Part shown: positions 20,717 through 32,315 of the stretch, piece by piece | Numbering within the stretch: the first letter of the stretch is position 1 | How the letters are laid out: the number at the start of each line of letters is the position of its first letter | From: Clavaria fumosa | Lineage: Eukaryota > Basidiomycota > Agaricomycetes > Agaricales > Clavariaceae | Length of the DNA: 64,000 bases | Assembly (NCBI GenBank): GCA_951802425.1 | Contig: OX637800.1 | Location: 1,736,001-1,800,000, forward strand | Direction: 5' to 3' | Position numbers and translations under genes: made by a program | The notes under the pieces: generated by a model | What the model was told of the DNA's origin: nothing | The model's input: the letters and a program-made list of their open reading frames with translations, nothing else | Databases searched by the model: none

Positions 20717-22092
20717 TTAGATGTTCTGTGTTTGCTGGCGCAGAGTCAACTTGACAAGAAAGTGAATACCAGACCTTTGCATCCACTCTAGGACCTTCAC
20801 TTGGCTAGCTTCCCGCGCACGCAACTCTTCCTCCTCCTCCTGCCTCTGTCTTTCCGCAGCTATTGCATCAGGAGTAGTTCCTTTGAGCAACATCGAGAGT
20901 CCACAAATGTTGTCCATTGCTTGTAGCATTCCGGCTGACATCTCCGACCTGTGATATCTCACCCTGGGCGCGGCGCGGGGCACATAGTAGCCGTTAGCTT
21001 GGGAACCATTAGATTCGCTACAGGAATCGCCAGCGGACGAGGTTGGCGAAGGTGGCGGTATTGGAATAGACTCATAGTGCCCCGCGAAGCGGCGCCGCAT
21101 CAACTCGTCGATACCCTGTCCAGCACCCCAGCGCCGATAGGCGGCAGCACCATACATATAGTCTAGGAGGATGTCCGGTGGTGGTGGTGAAATTCCTGCA
21201 CCCATGAATTGAGCGTCACGAGCTGGGACATGAAGAAACCCAGCGGGCGGCACCAAGTGCTGAAGCGTGATACGGCTGGGCGGTACCGGATCTGCCTCGA
21301 TGCGGGGAATGTCAACAGTATCTAAAGCAAAATTTGGAGTCTAGAGATCACTGGTTGTTTACAATTCTGAGTTTTGTTCGAGAGTTCCACATACTTTAAG
21401 GAAGGCGATGTACCCATGACTGAACATAGCATGCAGATGTTTGGCCAAGAATATCCCATTCTCAACGTAGTCGATGCCAGATTCTAATTGTGGAATGGAG
21501 CCATACGAATTGAGACGATCTTCGATAATTACGGAGATGTACTGGAGAGGGGGTGTTCAGTCAGGGGATTATAAGACGATCCTGAAGGGTGCCTCATTGC
21601 CCTTGTGTCTGGGGACAATGTGTGCCGCATCGCAAAGCTCCGCAAACACCTCGGTGAAGACACAGAATGAGCCATCGCGCTCCATGACGTGCTCGCGGAA
21701 GCGACTGCGGCGTAGCGTTTGCCGAGAGGACGTGGTTTGATCGTTGAATGCCTTGTAGCTGAATGCCTTGTAGTCGACGAAATGATAATCCCCTATATCA
21801 ACACAGAACCGTGGTTGCTAGCAACAAGTGAGAAGCTCAAAAACCAAGAAGGCTCACCCTGAGGAGTATAGTAATAGGCCTCAGCAATATCAGCGTGGGA
21901 GGTACTGTCATATTCGACAACAGGGCCATCTGGCATTGCAGAAAGATTTCCAGGTACACCGCAAACGGCAAACGTAACAAATAGAAGCCATTTGAGAGGG
22001 CGGATAGAGAGTCTCTGGATATCACTGGAAGGGATTGAAAGGGCGAGAACTTGAGAACCTTCATTGAGCACGATTAGATAAATATCAACCAT
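20717..22092 (-). CDS. HNH endonuclease-domain protein, copy 1 (apparently intact)
   Basis: Exons 22092-21858, 21792-21593, 21541-21395 and 21340-20717 join in phase to about 401 residues. The N-terminal part has FAVCGVPGNLS and SHADIAEAYYYTPQGDYHFVDYK. The HNH_2 core has RFREHVMERDGSFCVFT, CDAAHIVPRHKG (the first H) and NGIFLAKHLHAMF (N and second H). The C-terminus is Pro-rich, then an acidic coiled-coil-like stretch (ERQRQEEEEELRAREA). The intron after exon 2 is unusual: either a GC donor (51 nt) or GTCTTA (36 nt, adding five residues). HNH_2 proteins are predicted metal-dependent nucleases; the substrate is unknown. Its neighbour on both sides is an F-box copy on the same strand. Confidence 0.8.
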
Positions 22093-22455
22093 GTGTTGAG
22101 GCGTGGGAAAGTCATGATCATCTATTAGTCAGGCACAGTCACAGCCACTGACTTTCACCCATTGCATAGCCATCACTTCCTCGAATGTGAACACAACAGT
22201 GTTGTATTTGCCTATGTCTACAGTGCCTATTAGTCATCTGGCACTAGTAAATGCAAATGAAAGCTGTTGACATTATGCTTTCCTTACCTTCTGGAATTGC
22301 GTATTACATATGTGCGGGCACAAATCAGGATTCAAGAAGTTAGATGACGCACTGTGTCATAATCAACTTGGTTCTTTGGCATTATTAGACCAATCCCAAC
22401 TATAATTCATCATGGCATCTGACTGTCATGTGTAAGGTCAAGGGTCTGGTGCACA

Positions 22456-23670
22456 TCATGTAATGCGACATATTTTAAACTCACCCCACTCGTCGTTATC
22501 ACGATGATATTGGGTGTTATCCGGAAAGACGATGCTGATCAGGTTGGGGGACCCTTGACCCCAGAGACCAGCTAGCCGCTCTTTTTCTGTTTGATAAGCT
22601 CCAGTTGTGCTTGTGCTCCCTATCGGTAAGCCGAAACCGAACATGAAAAACACCATTTGTAGCTTGGTCACAGCACCGAGTGCTATCGACAGACCCTCAG
22701 GATTCTGTGACAGGTCATCACCAATGGCGAAAATTCCAGAGGGCACGGGCATCACTCACGAGGTCAATTCTGTCATCACGGGTGAAGAAGACAATGAGAC
22801 TGAGTTCGGGAAAGTTGTGTGCCACGGAGCTCAGAATTTTCGACATGCTCATCTGGTCGGAAAGACTCTCCACAAAAATGCAAAGCGAGTGGAGAGAAGA
22901 CGGGGCGCGGACCGGCCATGTGGTGTAGAATTTCTGGATAGGGTCTGCGTTCCAGCTTGTCACGCCATTAACAATAGGAGAAAGTACTGGGAATACGGCC
23001 AGGTTGATGTCCTCCGTGGGATCACGACAATATGTGAATACGGCCAGAGGCCCTCGACATCTGGAGGACGAGGCAAGATCACGGAAAAGGTCCATGTCAT
23101 CTGGCCCGTAGTCCCCCGCTTGTATGCCCTCGACAGCGACTGCGATCAATGAAGGGTGATCTAGTGCCCATATGGTTAAATCGAGGTGGTGGGATGAAGA
23201 GAAGTAATTAAGGGAGAAGGTCGATTTCCTATGGAAATTCTTGTTAGCGACACAATCTACTCAGGGGCAAGGCACCTTTACTGCAGTGCAGCCAGGATGA
23301 GGTCGTCGTCGTAATTATCCGAGGCTTCGATTGAAAGGGTCTTCAGGCCAGACATCTTAGGTAGGACCGCACATAACAAACGGCAGAGCTCTTGATGGTG
23401 ATCATGGGCCTCCTTGAATTGGAAGACGAAACTGCGGACCAGACACGCTTTCTCGGGAGATCGTTGGAGTGTTCGCAGAAATGTAAGTCCCTTGCTGCTA
23501 TCCTGAGATTTGGGCATAATGCACACATCCTTGTACAGTACACTCTCTGCCGCTGTTCGAAGATCGCGGCTGGCAGTTGAGAGGATTAAAAGCGTTGACG
23601 GATCATTGGAATGGTACGCCACAATGGACTCGAGTAGTTCCGGAGGAATCTGATGGTAAGCGTAAGGCAC
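22456..23670 (-). CDS. F-box-like protein, copy 2 (complete)
   Basis: Three exons, 23670-23282, 23228-22760 and 22704-22456, with introns of 53 and 55 nt, fit in phase to 368 residues. The N-terminus MPYAYHQIPPELLESIV is a weak basidiomycete F-box, followed by KDVCIM and RSPEKACLVRSFVF. The middle (FPVLSPIVNGVTSWNADP) and C-terminus (GLPIGSTSTTGAY) match no family I know. F-box proteins usually bring substrates to SCF ubiquitin ligases; here this is inferred from the N-terminus only. A GTGAGT near the end could start one more intron. Confidence 0.72.
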
Positions 23671-25073
23671 AATGCAACGAAACCACGCCTGCTAGAGAAT
23701 GACCTTGAGCGATTGCCACTTCATCGTGTTGAATTGAAGAATAACCACCAGCGCCGTCACATGATGAGTCATAGCTCATCGATCAGTGCTGCGCAATCTC
23801 CAAGCCATTCTTCAAGTCAGACAAACTTCTCGTGCAATGCTGCACTCGCCTCACATCATCGCTACTCCGGCCGACTAACGAAGGCATGAAGCAGATGGCT
23901 GCGCTCGCAAGCCCGCATAACGATACTGGGTTACAGACTCTCCTGTGTTATCGTGTTCGGATGAAGGCATTGCCACGCCTGCTCGGGTGGAACAAGGGGA
24001 CGTGCGAGGACGCGATACGGGGGCTCCTGAGTGTTGGTAAAGCGGCGATACGCAAGGGCTAGCTGAAAGTGGCTGGGCCAAGGTCATCGGCAGCGAGTGC
24101 GCGTCGCAGAGCGCTCGTGAGGTGGCTGAAGGTGAACTGTTGGTGTAGGCCGTCATGCTGAAGGAGATCTTCAGTGAGGCAGAACAATTTGTTTGCTCCC
24201 TCTTCCTTCTTCCTTCCTTCCTTTTTTCCACGCACTGGTGGTGGAAAATCACCAATCGCGAAGCCGTTCCGCGTTAGTGGCCATTCTAGTGGTGATGACC
24301 GATTTACCACGCCACGGGTGCGACCTGAGCGAGAGAATTAGCCGTTCTCACCAAAACCAGGGGCTTTGGCAGTAAAAAGTGTCCTGCTTTTCGTCAATGT
24401 TCCCAATCGCGTCGCTCTATTCAGACGCATGTCATGCAGTCTTTTCATGTCGTCTCCATCTCTTGGTTTTTATAAACGTGTCTGCTTGCCCAGTATTCTT
24501 CACTAGTACGAGCTGCCAGACATACGGAAGCTTTCAACGTATTGACGAGCCGTATGTCACTTACACACACGGACGCGGCTACGGCACACAATCTCACGGT
24601 CGCCAACTCAATAAATCTGGTAAATGCAGCCGAAGAGAATGCAACGCGGAAAAGCGCGGGACGAACGCGGATATGGTCTGAGCAAGCCTTAGGCCATGGT
24701 ACGGATGCCCCGCACTCTCTCCTAGGAACTAGAGGCACTTCGGAACGCTTCGCCAGGCACGCGAGAACATTCCACGGGAGGAAATAAAGTTCTTGATATT
24801 TACCGAAGCTCTTCTTCGGGCACAGTCTGCGACCAGGCTGACAATATATCCTTACTCTACATATCCTTATTCTACATTGACACGAGATGATGCGAGAGCG
24901 AGAAGACATGATGATGGGACAAGAGACTGAGACAATGAGAAATCATGACGACAGGGGCTGAAGAAAGGCATCAGTGCAAGAGGTTCACATTATCTTCTTC
25001 CAAATCTTGCAGATGCCGCATCCATACCATCAGTGGGAAGGGAAGGCTCACACAGAATCTTCATTTACCTGTG
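23671..25073. other. Intergenic part of cassette 2
   Basis: Matches the interval after F-box copy 3 closely (23700-24990 against 28070-29420). Short frames only; no gene is supported. Confidence 0.4.
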
Positions 25074-26460
25074 TTAGATGTTCAGTGTTTGCTGGCGCAG
25101 AGTTAACTTGACAAGAAAGTGAATACCAGACCTTTGCATCCACTCTAGAACCTTCACTTGGCTAGCTTCCCGCGCCCGCAACTCTTCCTCCTCCTCCTCC
25201 TGCCTCTGTCTTTCCGCAGCTATTGCATCAGGAGTAGTTCCTTTGAGCAACATCGAGAGTCCACAAATGTTGTCCATTGCTTGTAGCATTCCGGCTGACA
25301 TCTCCGACCTGTGATATCTCACCCTGGGCGCGGCGCGGGGCACATAACCGTTAGCTTGGGGACCATTAGATTCGCTACAGGAATCGCCAGCGGACGAGGT
25401 TGGCGAAGGTGGCGGTATTGGAATAGACTCGAATTGCTCCGAGAAGCGGCGCCGCATCAACTCGTCGATACCCTGTCCAGCACCCCAGCGCCGATAGGCG
25501 GCAGCCCCGTACATATAGTCCAGGAGGATGTCCGGTGGTGGTGGTGAAATTCCTGCACCCATGAATTGAGCGTCACGAGCTGGGACATGAAGAAACCCAG
25601 CGGGCGGCACCAAGTGCTGAAGCGTGATACGGCTGGGCGGTATCGGATCTGCCTCGACGAAGGGAATGTCAACAGTATCTAAAGCAAAATTTGGAGTCTA
25701 GAGATCGCTGGTTGTTTACAATTCTGAGTTTTGTTCGAGAGTTCCACATACTTTAAGGAAGGCGATGTACCCGTGACTGAACATAGCATGCAGGTGTTTG
25801 GCCAAGAATATCCCATTCTCAACGTAGTCGATGCCAGATTCTAATTGTGGGATGGAGCCATACGAATTGAGACGATCTTCGATAATTACGGAGATGTACT
25901 GGAGAGGGGGTGTTCAGTCAGGGGATTATATAAGACGATCCTGAAGGGTGCCTCATTGCCCTTGTGTCTGGGGACAATGTGTGCCGCATCGCAAAGCTCC
26001 GCAAACACCTTGGTGAAGACACAGAATGAGCCATCGCGCTCCATGACGTGCTCGCGGAAGCGACTGCGGCGTGGCGTTTGCCGAGAGGACGTGGTTTGAT
26101 CGTTGAATGCCTTGTAGTCGACGAAATGATAATCCCTATATCAACACAGAACCGTGGTTGCTAGCAACAAGTGAGAAGCTCAAAAACCAAGAAGGCTCAC
26201 CCTGAGGAGTATAGTAATAGGCCTCAGCAATATCAGCGTGGGAGGTACTGTCATATTCGACAACAGGGCCATCTGGCGTTGCAGAAAGATTTCCAGGTAC
26301 ACCGCAAACGGCAAACGTAACAAATAGAAGCCATTTGAGAGGGTCTCTGGATATCACTGGAAGGGATTGAAAGGGCGAGAACTTGAGAACCTTCATTGAG
26401 CACGATTAGATAAATATCGACCATGACATCGACCCTGAGGCGTGGGAAAGTCATGATCAT
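25074..26460 (-). pseudogene. HNH endonuclease-domain gene, copy 2, frameshifted
   Basis: The last exon (25074-25697 region) is intact and nearly identical to copy 1. In exon 1, which opens with an in-frame MIMTFPRLRVDVMVDIYL, an 11-nt deletion near 26340 shifts the frame into a stop at 26251. One G is also missing at the exon 2 start (near 26134). The two lesions sum to 12 nt but are too far apart to rescue each other because a stop lies between them. It is probably inactive. Confidence 0.7.
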
Positions 26461-26826
26461 CTATTAGTCAGGCACAGTCACAGCCACTGACTTTCACCCA
26501 TTGTATACCATCACTGTCACACACAGTATTGATCTTTTCTTTGAATGTGAACACAACAGTGTTGTCTATTTGCCTATGTCTACAGTGCCTATTAGTCATC
26601 TGGCACTAGTAAATGCAAATGAAAGCTGTTGACATTATGCTTTCCTTACCTTCTGGAATTGCGTATTACATGCGTGCGGGCACAAATCAGGGTTAGATGA
26701 GGTGCTGTGTCATAATACTTGGTTCTTTGGCATTATTAGACCAATCCCAACTATAATTCGTCATGGCATCTGACTGTCATGTGTAAGGTCAAGGGTCTGG
26801 TGCATAGGTCAAGGGTCTGGTGCATA

Positions 26827-28041
26827 TCATGTAATGCGACATATTTTAAACTCGCTCCACTCGTCGTTATCACGAAGATAACCGGTGTCATCTGGAAAGG
26901 AGATACTCATCAGGTTGGGGGACCCCTGAGCCCAGAGACCAGCTAGCCGCTCTTTTTCTGTTTGATATGCTCCAGTTGTGCTTGTGCTCCCTCTCGGTAA
27001 ACCGAAACCGAACGCGAAACCCATCCTTTGTAGCTTGGTCACAGCACCGAGTGCTATCGACAGACCCTCAGGATTCTGTGGCAGGTCATCACCAATGGCG
27101 AAGATTCCAGAGGGCACGGGCATCACTCACGAGGTCAATTCTGTTATCACGGATGAAGAAGCCAATGGAATTGAGTTCGGGAAAGTTGTGTGCCACGGAG
27201 CTCAGAATTTTCGACATGCTCATTTGGTCGGAAAGGCTCTCCACAAAAATGCAAAGCCAGTGGGGAGAAGACGGGGCGCGGACCGACCATGTGGTGTAGA
27301 ATTTCTGGATAGGGTCTGCGTTCCAGCTTGTCACGCCATTAACAATAGGAGAAAATACTGGGAATACGGCCAGGGTGATGCCGGTCCTGGGATGACGACA
27401 ATATGTGAATACGGCCAGAGGCCCTCGACATCTGGAGGACGAGGCGAGATGACGGAAAAGGTCCAAGTCATCCGGCCCGTACTCCCCCACTTGTAAGCCC
27501 TCGACAGCGACTGCGATCAATGAAGGGTGATCCAGTGCCCATATGGCTAAATCGAGGTGGTGGGATGAAGAGAAGTAATTAAGGGAGAAGGTCGATTTCC
27601 TGTGGAAATTCTTGTTAGCGACACAATCTATTCAGGGGCAAGGCACCTTTACCGCAGTGCAGCCAGGATGAGGTTATCGTCGTAATTATCCGAGGCTTCG
27701 ATTGAAAGGGTCTTCAGGCCAGACATCTTAGGTAGGACCGCACATAACAAACGGCAGAGCTCTTGATGGTGATCATGGGCTACATTGAATTGGAAGACGA
27801 AGCTGCGGACCAGACACGCTTTCTCGGGAGATCGTTGGAGTGTTCGCAGAAATGTAAGTCCCTTGCTGCTATCCTGAGATTTGGGCATAATGCACACATC
27901 CTTGTACAGTACACTCTCCGCCGCTGTTCGAAGATCGCGGCTGGCAGTAGAGAGGATTAAAAGCGTTGACGGATCATTGGAATGGTACGCCACAATGGAC
28001 TCGAGTAGTTTCGGAGGAATCTGATGGTAAGCGTAAGGCAC
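26827..28041 (-). CDS. F-box-like protein, copy 3 (complete)
   Basis: Exons 28041-27653, 27599-27131 and 27075-26827 with introns of 53 and 55 nt give 368 residues, the same structure as copy 2. Differences from copy 2 are scattered substitutions (for example IPPKLLES for IPPELLES and FQFNVAHDH for FQFKEAHDH), with no frame damage. Two copies kept open among decaying neighbours suggests selection or recent duplication. Confidence 0.72.
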
Positions 28042-28191
28042 AATGCAACGAAACCACGCCTGCTAGAGAATGACCTTGAGCGATTGCCACTCCATCGTGT
28101 TGAATTGAAGAATAACCACCAGTGCCATCACATGATGAGTCATAGTGCTCAGCGCTCATCGATCAGTGCTGCGCAATCTCCAAGCCATTTT

Positions 28192-28337
28192 AGACAAACT
28201 TCTCGTGCAATGCTGGACTCGCCTCACATCATCGCTACTCCCGCCGACTAACGAGGGCATGCCAGTCAGACAAACTTCTCGTGCAATACTGGACTCGCCT
28301 CACATCATCGCTACTCCCGCCGACTAACGAGGGCATG
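28192..28337. repeat. Local direct duplication with 76-bp period
   Basis: 28192-28261 is repeated at 28268-28337 with one or two changes (gcaatgctgg against gcaatactgg). Cassettes 1 and 2 have only one copy. It lies in noncoding DNA upstream of F-box copy 3. Confidence 0.9.
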
Positions 28338-29499
28338 AAGCAGATGGCTGCGCTCGCAAGCCCGCATAACGATACTGGGTTACAGACTCTCCTGTGCTAT
28401 CGTGTTCGGATGAAGACATTGCCGCGCCTGCTCGGGTGGAACAAGGGGACGTGCGAGGACGCGATACGGGGGCTCCTGAGTGTTGGTAAGGTGGCGATAC
28501 GCAAGGGCTAGCTGAAAGTGACTGGGCCAAGGTCATCGGCAGCGAGTGCGCGTCGCAGGGCGCTCGTGGTGTAGGCCGTCATGCTGAAGGAGATCTTCAG
28601 TGAGGTAGAACAGTTTGTTTGCTCCCTCTTCCTTCTTCCTTCCTTCCTTTTTTCCGCGCACTGGTGGTGGAAAATCACCAATCGCGAAGCCGTTCCGCGT
28701 TAGTGGCCATTCTAGTGGTGATGACCGATTTACCACGCCACGGGTGCGACCTGAGCGAGAGAATTAGCCGTTCTCACCAAAACCAGGGGCTTTGGCAGTA
28801 AAAAGTGTCCTGCTTTTCGTCAATGTTCCCAATCGCGTCGCTCTATTCAGACGCATGTCATGCAGTCTTTTCATGTCGTCTCCATCTCTTGGTTTTTATA
28901 AACGTGTCTGCTTGCCCAGTATTCTTCACTAGTACGAGCTGCCAGACATACGGAAGCTTTCAACGTATTGACGAGCCGTATGTCACTTACACACACGGAC
29001 GCGGCTACGGAACACAATCTCACGGTCGCCAACTCAATAAATCTGGTAAATGCAGCCGAAGAGAATGCAACGCGGAAAAGCGCGGGACGAACGCGGATAT
29101 GGTCTGAGCAAGCCTTAGGCCATGGTACGGATGCCCCGCACTCTCTCCTAGGAACTAGAGGCACTTCGGAACGCTTCGCCAGGCACGCGAGAACATTCCA
29201 CGGGAGGAAATAAAGTTCTTGATACTTACCGAAGCTCTTCTTCGGGCACAGTCTGCGACCAGGCTGACAATATATCCTTACTCTACATATCCTTATTCTA
29301 CATTGACACGAGATGATGCGAGAGCGAGAAGACATGATGATGGGACAAGAGACTGAGACAATGAGAAATCATGACGACAGGGGCTGAAGAAAGGCATCAG
29401 TGCAAGAGGTGCACATTATCTTCTTCCAAATCTTGCAGATGCCGCATCCATACCATCAGTGGGAAGGGAAGGCTCACACAGAATCTTCATTTACCTGTA
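28338..29499. other. Intergenic part of cassette 3
   Basis: Near copy of 23900-25070; no gene is supported. Confidence 0.4.
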
Positions 29500-30197
29500 T
29501 TAGATGTTCAGTGTTTGCTGGTGCAGAGTTAACTTGACAAGAAAGTGAATATCAGACCTTTGCATCCACTCTAGAACCTTCACTTGGTTAGCTTCCCGCG
29601 CACGCAACTCTTCCTCCTCCTCCTGCCTCTGTCTTTCTGCAGCTATTGCATCAGGAGTAGTTCCTTTGAGCAACATCGAGAGTGCACAAATGTTGTCCAT
29701 TGCTTGTAGCATTCCAGCTGACATCTCCGACCTGTGATATCTCACCCTGGGCGCGGCACAGGGCACATAGCCGTTAGCGACTGCGGCGTAGCGTTTGCCG
29801 AGAGGACGTGATTTGATCGTTGAATGCCTTGTAGTCGACGAGATGATAATCCCCTATATCAACACAGGACCGTGGTTGCTAGCAGCAAGTGAGAAGCCCG
29901 AAAACCAAGAAGGCTCACCCTGAGGAGTATATTAATAGGCCTCAGCAATATCAGCGTGGGAGGTACTGTCATATTCGACAACAGGGCCATCTGGCGTTGC
30001 AGAAAGATTTCCAGGTACACCGCAAACGGCAAACGTAACAAATCGAAGCCATTGAGAGGGCGGATAGAGAGTCTCTGGATATCACTGGAAGAGATTGAAA
30101 GGGCGAGAACTTGATAGCCTTCCACGATTAGATAAATATCGACATCGACCATGTTGATTGCCGACCAAACCCTGAGGCGTGGGAAAGTCATGATCAT
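29500..30197 (-). pseudogene. HNH endonuclease-domain gene, copy 3, internally deleted
   Basis: The N-terminal exon (30197 onward, MIMTFPRLRVWSAINMVD) and the C-terminal coiled-coil end (to 29500) survive. At about 29775 the sequence jumps from the VPRAAPRVRYHRSE region directly to the start of the HNH core, so about 1 kb including the catalytic motif is gone. Exon 1 also lost an A near 30050 (CTCAATGG for CTCAAATGG). It is inactive. Confidence 0.75.
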
Positions 30198-30260
30198 CTA
30201 TTTGATTATGTCAGGCACCTTCACAGCCACTGACTCACCACCATTGTATAGCCACTGACC

Positions 30261-32200
30261 ATGTCGTCCTACAAATCACGTCCCTACCCCTCAGACGCCT
30301 ACCCAACAGAGACCTCCCGTCTCCAACACGAAACTGAGTCCACCCTCCAATTCCACCTCCCCACCTCCCTCAACCCCAACATCCCCGCCAGCCCCAATAT
30401 CCCCGTGGCAGGGACGCTGCACAAATCCGCACATGTCCAGTTCCTCGTGCGCAACCTCCTTCAGGGCTTCCCCGCGCGCTACACGAGCCAGGATGCGAGT
30501 CAGCCCTGGCTTCTCCTCTGGACCCTGCACGGCTTCAGCCTGCTCCAAGTTGGGCTGGACCCCGATTCTAAGCAGAGGTGGGTGCGACGGATGCTCTACC
30601 TCTTCCTGCGCTGAACTGCAAACACAGAGTCATCGACACGATCATGCCATGCCAGCACCCAGACGGGGGGTTTGGCGGCGGGCCAGGTCAGGCCTCGCAT
30701 CTGCTCCCGACGTACGCGGCCGTCTGCACGCTTGCCATCGTCGGACGACCCGGCCCCAACGGAGGATGGGATCAGGTAGACCGGTGAGGACGATCCCTTC
30801 CACTTGCACGTTTTCCTCTGATGCCATTGCGCCAAAAAAGGGAAAAGATGTACGCATTGTTCATGTCCCTCAAGCAGCCCGACGGCTCGTTCCAGGTCTC
30901 CACACATGGCGAGGTCGACGTCCGGTGCGCACCCCATCTCCCCCACGCCCACTCTCCCTAATCTCAGCGGCCCACAGCGGGATCTACTGCCTCCTCACCT
31001 CCGCCTACCTTCTCAACCTGCTCACCCCCGCGCTCCTCGCGGGCACCGCCGCCTTCCTCAGCGCGTGCCAGACGTACGAGGGCGGCTTCGCCTCCTCCGC
31101 CCACCCCTACTTCTCCCCCGAGGCCGACGGCCCGCCCACCCTCCTCCCCGCGCCGCGCCCCCCGCTCGGCGAGGCCCACGGCGGCTACACCTTCTGCGCG
31201 CTCGCGTGCTGGACGATGCTCAAGCCGCTCCTCCCGCTCCTCCCCCCCGCCCCCGCCGCTGCGGCGATCGACCTGCCGAACCTGCTCCGCTGGCTGACAC
31301 ATATGCAGGGCTCCACGGCGGACCTGGGCGGGTTCCGCGGGCGCACGAACAAGCTCGTCGACGGGTGCTACGCGTGGTGGATTGGCGGCTGCTTTGCGCT
31401 CCTGGACGCGTTGGGCCTGGGCGGCGGCGGCGGTGAGACGCGTACTGCTGCTGCTGCGGAGCAACAAGAGGCCGTCGTTGAGGACGACAAGGATGGGGAC
31501 TGGGCCGACGTGGACGGTGAGTCATCCCTCCTGTTTCTCCAGCTCCCGATCCGACGCTTCCCTTTTCGCCCAGACACGCTCTTCGACCGCAAGGCGCTCC
31601 AGGAGTACGTCCTCTACGCGGGGCAGAGCCCCGCCGGCGGCCTGCGGGATAAACCCCCAAAGTATGGGCGTGGCGCCTATGCTGGATCTGCCGCTGACCT
31701 CCCCCCTCTCCCTTGCCTAGGACCGCGGACTCGTACCACACGCTGTACTGCCTCGCGGGCCTGTCCGTCGCGCAGCACAACATGCGCGCGTCGCCCGCGC
31801 GCCGCGCCGAGATCCGGCATGCGTGGACGCCCATTGACGGTGGGGCGTTTTTTTTGTTTGTTTGCTGGTGTTCGTCCTGTGTTTTGCTAAGAGGTTTTTT
31901 GCGGGATTTGTGTTCTTAGCGGACCGCCGGCTGGATGGACTGCGGAAGACGGCGTTTGCCGAGGGCCTGTGCTGGAAAGAGGAGGGGACGGCGCGGCCGG
32001 TGGGCGGGGCGGGAAACAGCGTGGTGCGTCCCTCCACCCTGCCTCCCTCGGTAGTAGGGATGTGACTGTGACGGTTGCTTTACGTTTAGAATGCGACACA
32101 TCCGATATTCAACCTGACGAACACGCACACTGAGGCGATCATGAGCTACTTCTATGGACAAACAGTGCCGCACGAGAGCTTTCGGATGAAATCGTCGTGA
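30261..32200 (+). CDS. RAM1: Protein farnesyltransferase beta subunit
   Basis: Eight exons, 30261-30577, 30628-30783, 30841-30924, 30978-31516, 31574-31661, 31721-31839, 31920-32023 and 32090-32200, join in phase to 505 residues. With the alpha subunit it transfers farnesyl to the Cys of CAAX proteins (Ras, mating pheromones) in the cytosol. Prenyltransferase repeats are clear: HPDGGFGGGPGQ, DREKMYALFMSLKQPDGSF, CQTYEGGFASSAH, LGGFRGRTNKLVDGCYAWW and DSYHTLYCLAGLS. The zinc ligands are the D and C of VDGCY and the H of SYHT. A Gly/Ala-rich insert (about 31425-31510) precedes the fifth exon. The intron after exon 4 begins GTGAGT. It starts 31 bp right of the cassette array, so the array edge may lie in its promoter. 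Confidence 0.95.
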
Positions 32201-32315
32201 GAAAGGGAAATTTTTGTGAAGTAGTTGGATTTCTATAAACAGACATGGTACTTCTAAATTGGGAAATGACATGAGGTCGATGTGAGGCAGATGGACATGC
32301 CCCTCCAGCTTGACC

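Larger units (their letters stand above)
18466..30230. repeat. Three-fold tandem array of an F-box/HNH cassette
   Basis: The same block recurs three times: F-box exon 1 ends at 19010, 23670 and 28041 (steps of 4,660 and 4,371 bp), and HNH 3' ends lie at 20717, 25074 and 29500. The noncoding DNA between the genes is copied as well. The left edge is near 18466, where similarity stops inside F-box exon 2; the right edge is near 30230, just before RAM1. Copies differ by scattered substitutions and indels and look highly similar by eye. This points to unequal crossing-over or serial duplication. Confidence 0.9.
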
